Positions 17,324 to 25,655 of a DNA stretch of 53,122 nucleotides are shown in pieces. The notes under the pieces were generated by a model. The model searched no databases, was not told the DNA's origin, and saw only the letters and a program-made list of their open reading frames with translations. Every line of letters starts with the position of its first letter. The stretch's first letter is position 1. The DNA is from Candidatus Heimdallarchaeota archaeon (GTDB lineage Archaea; Asgardarchaeota; Heimdallarchaeia; Heimdallarchaeales; Kariarchaeaceae). The translations under genes were made by a program, and so were the position numbers. The stretch is from the NCBI GenBank assembly GCA_015523565.1, contig WAKA01000180.1:1-53122 (forward strand). The letters are read 5' to 3'.

Positions 17324-18229
17324 TTATCGAAATTCATCAAATACATCTTCTGGTGAAATATTGTTTGCTTTAAGTCCCATTGGGGATTTAAAGGGATTCA
17401 TGCCTGTGGATAATGTCCTCTCAATTTCCTCAAGTGGTTGCCTGTTTTCCTCATAGAATTTTCCAATTGGAATTCTGTCTCCCCATTCAAGTCCTCTTGC
17501 AAACGCTTGGACAATGTCTTTGGGATTATATCCTTCCTCCTCGTCAAGATTATAGATTCTGCTTTCATACCAATCATATGTGTTCAATCTGTTGAAAGTG
17601 ACACATGGGCTTATGTCATCTATGAAGGAAAATCCTTTGTGCTCTATTGCGTCAATAATAGTATCTTCCAAGTGTTTTCCTTGTCCTGAGAATGTCCTTG
17701 CCACATAAGTTGCTCCGGCTCCCAATGCAAGTGTAATTGGATTGATTCTTCTTTCATCAACCCCGTCAGGTGTTGTCAATGTAACCATGTGTTCCTGGGA
17801 TGTTGGAGATGCTTGACCTAACGTTAATCCATAAATTTGATTGTCCATTACAATATAGGTGAGATCCATGTTCCTGCGTGCAGCATGGACAAAATGTCCT
17901 GCTCCAATTCCAAATCCATCCCCATCCCCTCCAACAACAACAACCTTAAGGTCTGGATTTGCCAACTTAATCCCCATTGCTATGGGCAATGCCCTTCCAT
18001 GTGTACCATGAAATCCATATGTGGTCGTAAAATGGGGGAAATTCCCTGAGCATCCTATGCCACTGACAATCACGATTTCCTCCGGCGAATAGCCGAGTCG
18101 AGCAAAGGCTTTCGTTGTGGCGGAGAGTAATCCATAATCTCCACATCCAGGACACCATGAGGGTCGAGGTCCTTTGAAATCTTTAGCACTAAATATTTTT
18201 GTGGTACTGGGTTCTAACGCCGTAGCCAT
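17324..18229 (-). CDS. korB: 2-oxoacid:ferredoxin oxidoreductase beta subunit (KorB/PorB-like)
   Basis: The thiamine-diphosphate-binding subunit of a 2-oxoglutarate/2-oxoacid:ferredoxin oxidoreductase, which makes acyl-CoA, CO2 and reduced ferredoxin. PSWCPGCGDYG near residue 25 and GIGCSGNFPHF are characteristic, with TYGFHGTHGRALPIA and the ThDP/Mg motif GGDGDGFGIGAGH followed by DNQIYGLTLGQASPTS. At 301 residues it fits the two-subunit (KorAB) type, and there is no fused ferredoxin domain. The alpha partner is not adjacent; a gamma-alpha fusion is encoded 15.7 kb away at 33914. An AGAGGATAAGG stretch just before ATG 18229 may serve as the ribosome site. Downstream, taw3 begins with no gap. 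Confidence 0.92.
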   Translation of the reverse strand: MATALEPSTTKIFSAKDFKGPRPSWCPGCGDYGLLSATTKAFARLGYSPEEIVIVSGIGCSGNFPHFTTTYGFHGTHGRALPIAMGIKLANPDLKVVVVGGDGDGFGIGAGHFVHAARRNMDLTYIVMDNQIYGLTLGQASPTSQEHMVTLTTPDGVDERRINPITLALGAGATYVARTFSGQGKHLEDTIIDAIEHKGFSFIDDISPCVTFNRLNTYDWYESRIYNLDEEEGYNPKDIVQAFARGLEWGDRIPIGKFYEENRQPLEEIERTLSTGMNPFKSPMGLKANNISPEDVFDEFR

Positions 18230-18285
18230 ACCTTATCCTCTTCTAGTTGAGTCGTTCTATCATTGAAAAATAATTAAAGGTATAG

Positions 18286-19314
18286 ATGAAGTCGTCAATT
18301 GATGGAAATATTGTCTTAAATTCTATTTGCATTGGATTATGGGAAACCTTTTTGTTTCCAATAGCCTTGGAAAACTTTGTGGATAATGTAACTGAAATAA
18401 AAGCATTCTTGTCACACTATTTCACATTGGAAAAATTAACCCCCTTGAATAAAGGACTTTCAACACTTAAGTATACCTATATTGTCGATAAAGATGATTT
18501 GCGCCGTTTTTCGTCTATGGGACAAATAGAACAAAAAGACATTGAAATTGGACAAAAACTCTTGCTTCGCATTTATTCGGCCTCCACTCATGGTGAAAGG
18601 TTCTACGATTTTGCGATTCGGGAACAAACTGCTCTGGATTGGCTTGAAAAACAACATTTTGATAAAATTCAGGTTCCAAAATTTATTGGGGTTGTTAAAA
18701 CCATTAAGTACCATGCAAACATCGTAACTTGGGTTGAAGGTTCGTCTACATGCGATATGGAAACTTTATTTGATGTTTGGAATTTTATGGACAAGCATTT
18801 CATTGTCACAAATCCTCCTCCCCTTCCCATTCATCATGACATCATAAAAGAATCTGTTTTTGAACTAAAGGAATTCCTGATGTCAACGAATTTTTTTTCT
18901 TCAAACACTAAAAAACTAGTCTCTGAGTTGGATGTGAATGATTTGTATCCACCACCCACCCACGTCATCCATGGCGATTTTCATAGATACAACCTGATTT
19001 ATAATGTCCCGATAGGCATTATTGACTGGGAATACGCCTCACTGGGAGACCCTTGGTTTGATTTGATTTATGAATTGCTCTATGGTTTCAGTCTCCAATC
19101 TTCCCTTCCCATTGATGAATTTCTTGACAATCAGCTTGCAAAACTGAATGTCACAATTCCAGATAATGAACGCATTCTAATTAACTCAATAATGGTCTTG
19201 GTTGTAATGGCTCAATGGTTCTTTTCAAGATACAAAAAAACAAAAAGAGAACATAATTTACAGAAAGGGAGTCGTTGTCTTGACGGAATGCTGAAACTTT
19301 TCCAAAAATTATGA
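18286..19314 (+). CDS. Aminoglycoside phosphotransferase-fold (APH) kinase family protein
   Basis: A small-molecule kinase-like fold. The catalytic loop HGDFHRYNLIYN and the metal-binding IIDWEYASLGDPWFDLIYEL are clear in residues 225-265, and the N-lobe contains LLRIYSASTHGERF. These proteins phosphorylate small alcohols such as choline, homoserine, sugars or antibiotics. This one shows no reason to be a resistance gene and is more likely housekeeping. The start is unsettled: ATG 18286 gives 342 residues, but the first 32 show no family features, and GTG 18379 (VDNVTEIKAFLSHYF) would also give a complete domain. It diverges from korB across a 56-nt gap. Confidence 0.78.
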   Translation: MKSSIDGNIVLNSICIGLWETFLFPIALENFVDNVTEIKAFLSHYFTLEKLTPLNKGLSTLKYTYIVDKDDLRRFSSMGQIEQKDIEIGQKLLLRIYSASTHGERFYDFAIREQTALDWLEKQHFDKIQVPKFIGVVKTIKYHANIVTWVEGSSTCDMETLFDVWNFMDKHFIVTNPPPLPIHHDIIKESVFELKEFLMSTNFFSSNTKKLVSELDVNDLYPPPTHVIHGDFHRYNLIYNVPIGIIDWEYASLGDPWFDLIYELLYGFSLQSSLPIDEFLDNQLAKLNVTIPDNERILINSIMVLVVMAQWFFSRYKKTKREHNLQKGSRCLDGMLKLFQKL

Positions 19315-19357
19315 TGCCCTGTCAATTAAACTTAAATTGTTCTAATTTCTGAATTCA

Positions 19358-20467
19358 TTGGAGGAATGCATATTTACCGACTCATCGAAACTAGACCAAC
19401 TGAGAAATGAAATAAAAGAAATAGACAAACAACTTGTTGAACTAATCTCAAAAAGATTAAGGGTTGCCAAACAAATCGGTCAAATAAAAAGTGTCCAAGG
19501 GCTTCCCATCCGAAATTTCCAAGTGGAGAAAAAAGTGTTTGAACGTGTTTCTCAACTTTCTGAAAAGCTTTCTGTTCCTCAAGAACTTTCAAACGATGTG
19601 TTTGAAAAAATTGTCGCAAACTCTGTTGCCATTCAAGAAAACCTCCCAATGAAAATTCAAAAAGAAACGGAACAGAAGAAAATCTTGATTTTAGGTGGTA
19701 AGGGACGAATGGGACAATGGTTAACACATTATTTCTCATCTTCTGGTCATTGTGTCAAATCTGTTGATCCATCCTATCCTGAAACTGAAGATAACTATCA
19801 AAGTCTTCCTTCTGATTTAAACCAATTTGATGTCATTGCGATCTCTACTCCTCTTCATCGAATTGCAGATGATATTGCTGAAGTCATGGAAAGAAATCCT
19901 TCTGGGCTTATTTTTGACATCGCATCATTGAAATCTGAGATCTTGAAAGTATTGACTGATCATCCGGAATTTAGAAATCTTCAATACGTTTCAGTTCATC
20001 CAATGTTTGGACCTAGTGCAGTCAATCTGCATGGTAAAAATCTGGTTGTCTGCAAGGTGTTTTCTGAAACGCCAGTCGAAAAATTCATCCGCTTTTTTGA
20101 GGACACAGCTGTCAATATCCAAATCATAGATATTTCTGAGCATGACAAGTTGATGGGTTATTCCCTTAACCTTGTGCATCTCATAAACATAATATTGGCG
20201 GATCTTTTGACATCAAATGAATATTCGTTCTCATATCTCAAAAAATTCTCCTCTACCACCTTTGAAAAACAAATCCAAACTACTTATGAAGTCGCCCACG
20301 AAAACCCTGAACTTTATTGGGCTATCCAACATTTTAATTCCTATAGGGACAAATTGTTTGAGGAACTTCAAAAATCTATTTCCAAAGTTCATGACGCATC
20401 AAGAACACAAACTCCCTTTGATTTCATGACAATCTTGGCAAACAGTAGGGCTTATTTTAAATCCTAA
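19358..20467 (+). CDS. tyrA: Bifunctional chorismate mutase/prephenate dehydrogenase (TyrA)
   Basis: A fused enzyme of tyrosine biosynthesis. Residues 1-90 are an AroQ-type chorismate mutase helix bundle (LDQLRNEIKEIDKQLVELISKR, RVAKQIGQIKS, PIRNFQVEKKVFERV). Residues 105-369 form the NAD(P)-dependent prephenate dehydrogenase with ILILGGKGRMGQWL and SVHPMFGPSA. At 369 residues it is the size of the enterobacterial T-protein. The start is TTG 19358; an AACTTAAATTG box lies about 25 nt upstream. No other aromatic-pathway gene is adjacent. Confidence 0.93.
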   Translation: MEECIFTDSSKLDQLRNEIKEIDKQLVELISKRLRVAKQIGQIKSVQGLPIRNFQVEKKVFERVSQLSEKLSVPQELSNDVFEKIVANSVAIQENLPMKIQKETEQKKILILGGKGRMGQWLTHYFSSSGHCVKSVDPSYPETEDNYQSLPSDLNQFDVIAISTPLHRIADDIAEVMERNPSGLIFDIASLKSEILKVLTDHPEFRNLQYVSVHPMFGPSAVNLHGKNLVVCKVFSETPVEKFIRFFEDTAVNIQIIDISEHDKLMGYSLNLVHLINIILADLLTSNEYSFSYLKKFSSTTFEKQIQTTYEVAHENPELYWAIQHFNSYRDKLFEELQKSISKVHDASRTQTPFDFMTILANSRAYFKS

Positions 20468-20529
20468 AACTCATTAATTTTCCAAATTTTGCTCCGATAG
20501 TCTAAAAAAACAAGTGTCCATGTGACTTA

Positions 20530-21756
20530 ATGAGTGATGAAATACGTGTTGATGCCGAAATTGCCTTTGTTGGAAATGGTGAAATTGTCAAGGATGCCAC
20601 TATAGTTTTCAACAACCGGGAAATCGTCTATTTTGGCGAACAAGAACATGCACCTGATGTACCGTTTGAAAGGTCAGTTCCTGCCATGATGCCTGGAATG
20701 TGGGAATGCCATACTCATTTTACAGGCTCTTATACTCCGTCTGTTGAAGCCATGCTTTTCATCAACCCTGTTGTTGGTGCAGCTAGGTGCACTTGGGACT
20801 TGAAAGAAACTTTAAAGGCAGGTTTTACAAGTGTCAGGGAGGTTGGTGGATTTGGTGTTCATCTAAACAAGGCTGTTCAAGAAGGGGCTATTATTGGTCC
20901 ACGAATTTATGGTGCTGGGGATATCTTAAGCATTACTGGTGGTCACGGGGATGTACATTCCGCTCCATTGGCTGTATTGGATGCCATGCAGGAAGGATTG
21001 GGCGCTTTGGTTGATGGTGTTGATGAATGCCTAAAGGGTGTAAGAAAACAATTGAGAAAAGGTGCTGAAATTATCAAAGTTTGTGCGTCTGGTGGTGTTA
21101 TGAGTGAAGTCGATCATCCCATCCATCAGCAATTTTCTCTTGAGGAATTGGTGGCAATTGTAGAGGAAGCAAAACGAGCTGAAAGACAGGTTGCCGCCCA
21201 TTGCCATGGCGCGCCTGGCATAAAAGTCGCATTGGAGGCTGGTGTCAAAACAATTGAGCATGGAACATATTTGGATGAAGACTTGGCTCAAATGATGATT
21301 GAAAAAGATGCAATACTGGTTCCAACACGATATGTTGTGGAAAAACTGTACAAGGCAAGTGCCGCCGCCAATGTTCCAGAATATGCCATGGCAAAATTGA
21401 GGGCCTTGTATGACCAACATTTCGAAGCCATGAAAATTGCAATAAAGGAAGGTGTTAAAATTGCCTTAGGAACTGATATGTTTGTTACTGGCCCCAACGG
21501 AATTTTCAGGCATGGTGACAATGCCGAAGAAATTGGTTATTTGGTTAATGCAGGCATGAAACTTGAAGATGCATTGGTTGCTGCCACTGCGAATGGTCCT
21601 TTGACTGTCGGCAAACTTGCGGGCAAGTCTGGTCAATTGAAAGCAGGCTATGCCCCAGATATTCTCTTACTTAAAGAAAACCCATTAAATGATCCAACAG
21701 TATTGACAAACAAGGAAAATATTCTATCTGTCATTAAACAAGGAGTCTTTTATTGA
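20530..21756 (+). CDS. Amidohydrolase, imidazolonepropionase/prolidase-like
   Basis: A metal-dependent TIM-barrel hydrolase of the amidohydrolase superfamily. The metal motif is MWECHTHFTGSY (HxH) near residue 60, a probable carboxylated or metal-binding Lys lies in GAEIIKVCASGG, later His ligands are in AAHCHG and IEHGTYL, and the final Asp is in LGTDMFVTGP. N- and C-terminal beta strands (AEIAFVGNGEIVKDATIVF and GYAPDILLLKENPL) form the usual composite domain. The closest groups are imidazolonepropionase-like proteins and cytosolic Xaa-Pro dipeptidases/aryldialkylphosphatase relatives. The substrate is unknown. Confidence 0.88.
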   Translation: MSDEIRVDAEIAFVGNGEIVKDATIVFNNREIVYFGEQEHAPDVPFERSVPAMMPGMWECHTHFTGSYTPSVEAMLFINPVVGAARCTWDLKETLKAGFTSVREVGGFGVHLNKAVQEGAIIGPRIYGAGDILSITGGHGDVHSAPLAVLDAMQEGLGALVDGVDECLKGVRKQLRKGAEIIKVCASGGVMSEVDHPIHQQFSLEELVAIVEEAKRAERQVAAHCHGAPGIKVALEAGVKTIEHGTYLDEDLAQMMIEKDAILVPTRYVVEKLYKASAAANVPEYAMAKLRALYDQHFEAMKIAIKEGVKIALGTDMFVTGPNGIFRHGDNAEEIGYLVNAGMKLEDALVAATANGPLTVGKLAGKSGQLKAGYAPDILLLKENPLNDPTVLTNKENILSVIKQGVFY

Positions 21757-21757
21757 C

Positions 21758-22189
21758 CTACATCTGCTGATAATTCATTCCCTGACGTGCTGCAATTTTC
21801 TTCTTAACCTTTTCCATTGTCAATGCTGATTTATCATCTTCCTGTATTTGTGTACTTATCCCTGAAAAAGAAGATGTAATGGATTTCTTTGTTCCTGCAT
21901 ATGCCATCCTGTCTCTGACAGATGATTCCATTGGCATCCAAAAGAGAAATAACATTCTTGTATCATCAAGCCCGACCCTGTTTTTTATCGGAAAATCATA
22001 AAGGACATATCTTGGTTCATTGTCTGGCAATGATTGCACCAAATGGTCAAACGGCTCATCACTTCTTTTTTCAAGTGTTATCTGTCCATCATGAATTTTC
22101 AACACCATTCCTTGAGGTTTTTTCTCAAATCTCATTTTGTTGTACTCTTCAATTAGCTCAGGTGGAATTTCAATGCCTGTTGTACTCAT
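21758..22189 (-). CDS. ADF/cofilin-family actin-depolymerising factor homologue
   Basis: A single ADF-homology domain of 143 residues, the same size as yeast cofilin. The line-up by eye is end-to-end. MSTTGIEIPPELIEEYNKM corresponds to the N-terminal S-G-V/I tail. FDHLVQSLPDNEPRYVLYDF (47-66) corresponds to the yDaFlekLPendcrYalYDf block. LFLFWMPMESSVRDRMAYAG (80-99) corresponds to the F-F-x-W-x-P-x-x-A-x-V-R-x-K-M-x-Y-A motif at the head of the long actin-binding helix. SGISTQIQEDD (109-119) corresponds to the nGvs/hdiQ strand. R92 and R94 occupy the basic positions that contact actin in eukaryotic cofilins. I infer binding to an archaeal actin and promotion of filament severing or turnover in the cytoplasm. 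An AGAGG ribosome site and tandem TATA boxes precede it. It diverges from rnpB and converges with the amidohydrolase (1-nt gap). Confidence 0.88.
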   Translation of the reverse strand: MSTTGIEIPPELIEEYNKMRFEKKPQGMVLKIHDGQITLEKRSDEPFDHLVQSLPDNEPRYVLYDFPIKNRVGLDDTRMLFLFWMPMESSVRDRMAYAGTKKSITSSFSGISTQIQEDDKSALTMEKVKKKIAARQGMNYQQM

Positions 22190-22217
22190 TTTCCTCTTTT
22201 TAGTTTCAATTTCCCCG

Positions 22218-22233
22218 CATATAAACTTTATAG
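22218..22233 (-). promoter_or_regulatory. Tandem TATA boxes upstream of the cofilin-like gene
   Basis: On the minus strand the segment reads CTATAAAGTTTATATG, two overlapping TATA-like octamers 29-44 nt upstream of ATG 22189. An AGAGG Shine-Dalgarno-like element just precedes the start codon. This spacing predicts a leader of roughly 10-20 nt, unlike the near-leaderless neighbours. Confidence 0.55.
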
Positions 22234-22273
22234 GATAAACGGGATTAATTGTGATAATTTGGTTTCACCTGCA

Positions 22274-22282
22274 AATTTAAAT
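22274..22282 (+). promoter_or_regulatory. TATA box of the RNase P RNA gene
   Basis: AATTTAAAT centred about 28 nt upstream of the predicted 5' end of the RNase P RNA at 22307, the distance expected for archaeal TBP/TFB-directed initiation. It shares a 117-nt intergenic region with the divergent cofilin-like promoter. Confidence 0.55.
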
Positions 22283-22306
22283 TCATGGCATCCCATATCC
22301 CCATAA

Positions 22307-22586
22307 GGAGAGACGGTGATGGCTGGCGGAGTCCTTTGGCTCTGAGGAAAGTCCAAGCACCACAAGGCAAGCGGTATAGGCGCAAGCCTATCATGCGAGA
22401 GCATGGCTCTGGTTACAGAAACGAACTTTTCCTTATGGAAATGCTGAAACGAACCACCACCGCTGGTGAAATTGCAAGCAGGATCCTATGAATCGCCTTG
22501 TGAGGATCCGGGTAGCAAGAGTAGATGAATGCCATCAGACCTTGGCTTTTTAGCAGGTCTACAAAACTTGGATTACCGTCTCACCT
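22307..22586 (+). ncRNA. rnpB: RNase P RNA (archaeal type A-like)
   Basis: The catalytic RNA that matures tRNA 5' ends. Conserved blocks are in order: GAGGAAAGTCC (22344-22354, CR-I), ACAGAAACGAAC (22415 on, CR-II), GGGTAGCAAGAG with AGATGAATG (about 22510-22531, CR-III/IV), and ACAAAACTTGGATTA (22561-22575, CR-V). The ends pair as helix P1, GAGACGGT (22310-22317) with ACCGTCTC (22575-22582). The length of about 280 nt is right for archaea. The 68-codon ORF 22285-22491 in the track is a by-product. The 3' end abuts the stop codon of the convergent PIG-L gene at 22588. Confidence 0.95.
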
Positions 22587-22587
22587 G

Positions 22588-23250
22588 TTAAAACAGTTCT
22601 TTTGCGTTTTTCATTGGCTTGAATGCCCCAGTATATGATTGGGGGAATCTTACAAAAGCCTCTGCATGGTCTGTTCCAGCTTGTATCCCTCTCAATTTTG
22701 TACGATGGTTATGAAACTGTGAATAGAAGCCTTGACCTCCTTTATGCAATTGACTTTCATAACATTGAATTGCTTTCATCCTTTTATCATTTTCATCTGT
22801 AATATCAACCAAAATTTCAGGGAATGGTATAAGCACTGTGGTTTCTGCACCAAAAACTCCCTTAACTTGATGGGCGTCTCTATCCGCTGTTGTATGGCTA
22901 GCCCACTCCACCGCTTCCAATACGATATGGTGAACTCTTCTATGCTCTCTATGATAATCAAATGGGACGTGTGTTATGATATATTCTGGCTTAATCTCAA
23001 TTATCAAAGATATTATTTGTTTGATAATCTCGTCATTGTTTGCAGGTGTTACATTTCTATTCTTAAGAACAATCGGTCTGGCGCCAAGAATTTTACATGC
23101 AGATTTGAATTCCTCTTCCCTGTTTGGATCCGATGTCACACTGACTGCCCATGCTCCTCCTTTTTTTGCATAAATGGCCAAAGTTCCTCCTGCTGAAAAT
23201 GTCTCATCATCTTGATGTGCAAATATTGTCATAATCCGTTGCTTTTCCAT
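22588..23250 (-). CDS. bshB: PIG-L/LmbE-family deacetylase, candidate BshB
   Basis: A zinc-dependent N-acetylglucosamine deacetylase fold. The signature is IFAHQDDETFSAGGTLA (AHxDDE), with the third metal ligand region HREHRRVHHIVLEA and a C-terminal block KRMKAIQCYESQL typical of small-substrate PIG-L enzymes. I name it as candidate BshB because BshA-like and BshC-like proteins are encoded 5 and 9 kb downstream. BshB removes acetyl from GlcNAc-malate in bacillithiol synthesis, and other PIG-L substrates remain possible. The start is set at ATG 23250 (MEKQRIMTIFAH), about 24 nt after an AATATTTTTAG box; the track's 23283 would add 11 residues. Its 3' end touches rnpB. Confidence 0.75.
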   Translation of the reverse strand: MEKQRIMTIFAHQDDETFSAGGTLAIYAKKGGAWAVSVTSDPNREEEFKSACKILGARPIVLKNRNVTPANNDEIIKQIISLIIEIKPEYIITHVPFDYHREHRRVHHIVLEAVEWASHTTADRDAHQVKGVFGAETTVLIPFPEILVDITDENDKRMKAIQCYESQLHKGGQGFYSQFHNHRTKLRGIQAGTDHAEAFVRFPQSYTGAFKPMKNAKELF

Positions 23251-23336
23251 TAAAAACGCTCCAATTTCTAAAAATATTTGCATGTTAAAACTCTCATGTT
23301 GGTGAAATCACTAAATTTTCACAAATCTCTCACAAT

Positions 23337-23356
23337 TTCAAGAATTTCTTCTTGAA
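23337..23356. repeat. Perfect inverted repeat upstream of tex
   Basis: TTCAAGAA-TTTC-TTCTTGAA: two perfect 8-nt arms around a 4-nt loop. It lies about 15 nt upstream of a TATA-like ATTTAATC (23371-23378) and 36-62 nt upstream of the tex start codon. The position suits a dimeric regulator or an activator site just upstream of TATA/BRE. As it is upstream of the presumed start site, an RNA hairpin is less likely. Confidence 0.45.
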
Positions 23357-23392
23357 TCAAGACCACATCCATTTAATCCCACTTTTCGGTGC

Positions 23393-25588
23393 ATGAATAT
23401 GGTCTATTCTTTGGTTGCCTCAAAACTCAATCTCTCTGAAAATCAGGTCAGGACTGTCATGGGACTTGTTGAAAAAGGTGCAACAGTTCCTTTCATTGCA
23501 CGATACAGAAAGGAAATGACAAATGGTCTTGATGAAGAGGCAATTCGGAACATTATTTCTGAAACTGAAAAACAAAAAAAGCTGGCTGATAGGAAACTCT
23601 CCATTATTTCTTCTTTAAAAGAAAGAAACATTCTTTTTGAATCTCTCGAAAACATGATCAAAAATGCCCAGACTCTTGCAGAATTGGAATCCATTTATTC
23701 CCCCTATAAGACGTCAAGAAAAACAAGAGCTCAAAAAGCAAGGGAAATGGGTCTTGACGTATTGGTTGAGAAATTCAAGAAAACACCTCGGCAATTAAGA
23801 AGTATTATGCAGGATTTTCTCTCAACATCATCCTTCGATGAAGAAACGGTTGTGGATGGAATTAAAGACATTATCGCCGAAGATATGAGCGTGAATCAAA
23901 AGAGCAGGGAAAAATCTCTTGTTCTTTCACGCCAACAAGGTTATCTTCAAACCACACCTATTCCCCCAGAAAAACGGAAGGCCGCAAAAGGATATGAAGG
24001 ACAGGAAATGAAAGAATCCAAAATCGCTGAAGATGTAATGCAGCTAAAAATTTCTAGATTACGACCTCACCAGGCGTTGGCACTCAGAAGGGCTGAAAAG
24101 CGTGGTCAAATAAAGCTTAAATGGGAATTTCCTGAAAAAAGGATTATTTCAATACTTAAAGAAAACTTTCCTGTGAAATCAAGGGATATAGATGGCTTTG
24201 CTCAAAAGGTACTTGATGAATCCGCCAAAGATTCATACTCTCGATTATTGGGTCCAAGTCTTCAAAGACAAATTTATCGTGAACTCATAGAAAAAGCCGA
24301 ACAACATTCTATAGATGTATTTGCGAAAAATGTAAAAAACCTACTCTTACAACCCCCTCTTAAGGGTCATAAAATCATGGGACTGGATCCTGGTCTCAGG
24401 ACAGGCACAAAGGTTGCAATAATTGATGAAAATGGCAGTGTATTATATACTAGTACCGTCAATACCCTATCCACTAATTCTGCTGAAAAAGAATTTACCC
24501 ATCTTATCAATACCTATCATGTCACTTATATTGCATTAGGCAATGGTACTGGATCTAGAGATGTAGAAAAAATTCTTTCAAACATTTTCAAGAAAACTGG
24601 GTGCAAATATGCTATTGTTCCAGAAACTGGTGCCTCTGTATATTCCGCAAGTAAATTGGCACAGCAGGAATTTCCAGATCTTGATGTCTCTTTACGTGGT
24701 GCAATTTCCATTGCCCGTAGACTGATGGACCCAATGGCTGAACTCATAAAAATTGATCCCAAATCATTGGGTATTGGTCAATATCAACACGATCTCAATC
24801 AGAAATTACTCCAAAAAAAATTAGATGAGACATTGGAAGAAGTGGTGAACCTTGTTGGTGTTGATGTGAATACTGCATCTAGCCACCTTCTTCAATATGT
24901 GTCTGGGTTGAACAAGAAAATTGCTGATGCAATTGTAAAATTTCGAAAGACTAAACCTATAACAAACCGTGAGATGCTGAAATCAATCAAGGGGATTGGA
25001 GAAAAAACCTTTGAACAGTCCGCAGGTTTTTTGAGGGTATACAACGGCGATAATCCTCTTGATGCGACATCAATCCACCCAGAATCCTACTCTGTAACTA
25101 CTCAATTCCTTAGCAAACTTGGTTTTGAACTTTCAGACCTGCAAAAGAATCATTCTTCTGTTCAAAAAACAATCTCAAAACTTTCTTCCAAACAAATCAA
25201 TTCCTTTATCGAGGAACTTAACATTGGAAAAGAAACCTTTTTGGATATTTTAGATAATCTGAAAAACCCATTTTTTGATCCACGTGGTTCATTCCAAGAA
25301 ACAATGTTTGATCAAAACGTACGAACTATCGAAGATCTTGAGGTTGGCATGATACTTCCTGGCGAAGTCAGAAATGTCACCGATTTTGGTGCGTTTGTTG
25401 ATATAGGTGTTAAACATGATGGTCTTGTTCATATTTCCCAATTGTCCGATAAATTTGTAAACCATCCCAGCGAAGTGGTAAAGGTCGGGCAAAAAGTTCA
25501 TGTGAAAATAATCTCTGTGGAAAAAAATCGGATCTCACTTTCCATGAAAGAAGTAAAAGATAAATCCCTACTTCAAAAAGAAAATTAG
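23393..25588 (+). CDS. tex: Tex-family transcription accessory protein (Spt6-like, S1 domain)
   Basis: A full-length Tex protein (731 residues), the prokaryotic counterpart of the eukaryotic elongation factor Spt6; it binds nucleic acid. Domains in order: an N-terminal helical Tex region with GATVPFIARYRKEMT (about residue 28), a YqgF-like RNase H fold with KIMGLDPGLRTGTKVAIID (about 325), a helix-hairpin-helix region with VSGLNKKIADAIVKFR and LKSIKGIGEKTFEQSAGFLR (about 505-545), and a C-terminal S1 domain with DFGAFVDIGVKHDGLVHISQLS (about 665). ATG 23393 or 23399 could be used. It is common in bacteria but uncommon in archaea, so transfer or an Asgard-specific retention should be considered. 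Confidence 0.93.
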   Translation: MNMVYSLVASKLNLSENQVRTVMGLVEKGATVPFIARYRKEMTNGLDEEAIRNIISETEKQKKLADRKLSIISSLKERNILFESLENMIKNAQTLAELESIYSPYKTSRKTRAQKAREMGLDVLVEKFKKTPRQLRSIMQDFLSTSSFDEETVVDGIKDIIAEDMSVNQKSREKSLVLSRQQGYLQTTPIPPEKRKAAKGYEGQEMKESKIAEDVMQLKISRLRPHQALALRRAEKRGQIKLKWEFPEKRIISILKENFPVKSRDIDGFAQKVLDESAKDSYSRLLGPSLQRQIYRELIEKAEQHSIDVFAKNVKNLLLQPPLKGHKIMGLDPGLRTGTKVAIIDENGSVLYTSTVNTLSTNSAEKEFTHLINTYHVTYIALGNGTGSRDVEKILSNIFKKTGCKYAIVPETGASVYSASKLAQQEFPDLDVSLRGAISIARRLMDPMAELIKIDPKSLGIGQYQHDLNQKLLQKKLDETLEEVVNLVGVDVNTASSHLLQYVSGLNKKIADAIVKFRKTKPITNREMLKSIKGIGEKTFEQSAGFLRVYNGDNPLDATSIHPESYSVTTQFLSKLGFELSDLQKNHSSVQKTISKLSSKQINSFIEELNIGKETFLDILDNLKNPFFDPRGSFQETMFDQNVRTIEDLEVGMILPGEVRNVTDFGAFVDIGVKHDGLVHISQLSDKFVNHPSEVVKVGQKVHVKIISVEKNRISLSMKEVKDKSLLQKEN

Positions 25589-25655
25589 AAAACTTTTATA
25601 CTTTTGAAAGATAATGTAAGCTATCCCTGATAATTTATGGAGATGTCATGTGGTG

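Noticed and set aside
18286-19314. Antibiotic-resistance reading of the APH-fold kinase
   Set aside because: The APH fold covers many housekeeping small-molecule kinases, and nothing in the context suggests resistance or mobility.
22285-22491. 68-codon plus-strand ORF in the track
   Set aside because: It lies over the RNase P RNA, whose conserved blocks and P1 pairing explain the sequence fully.
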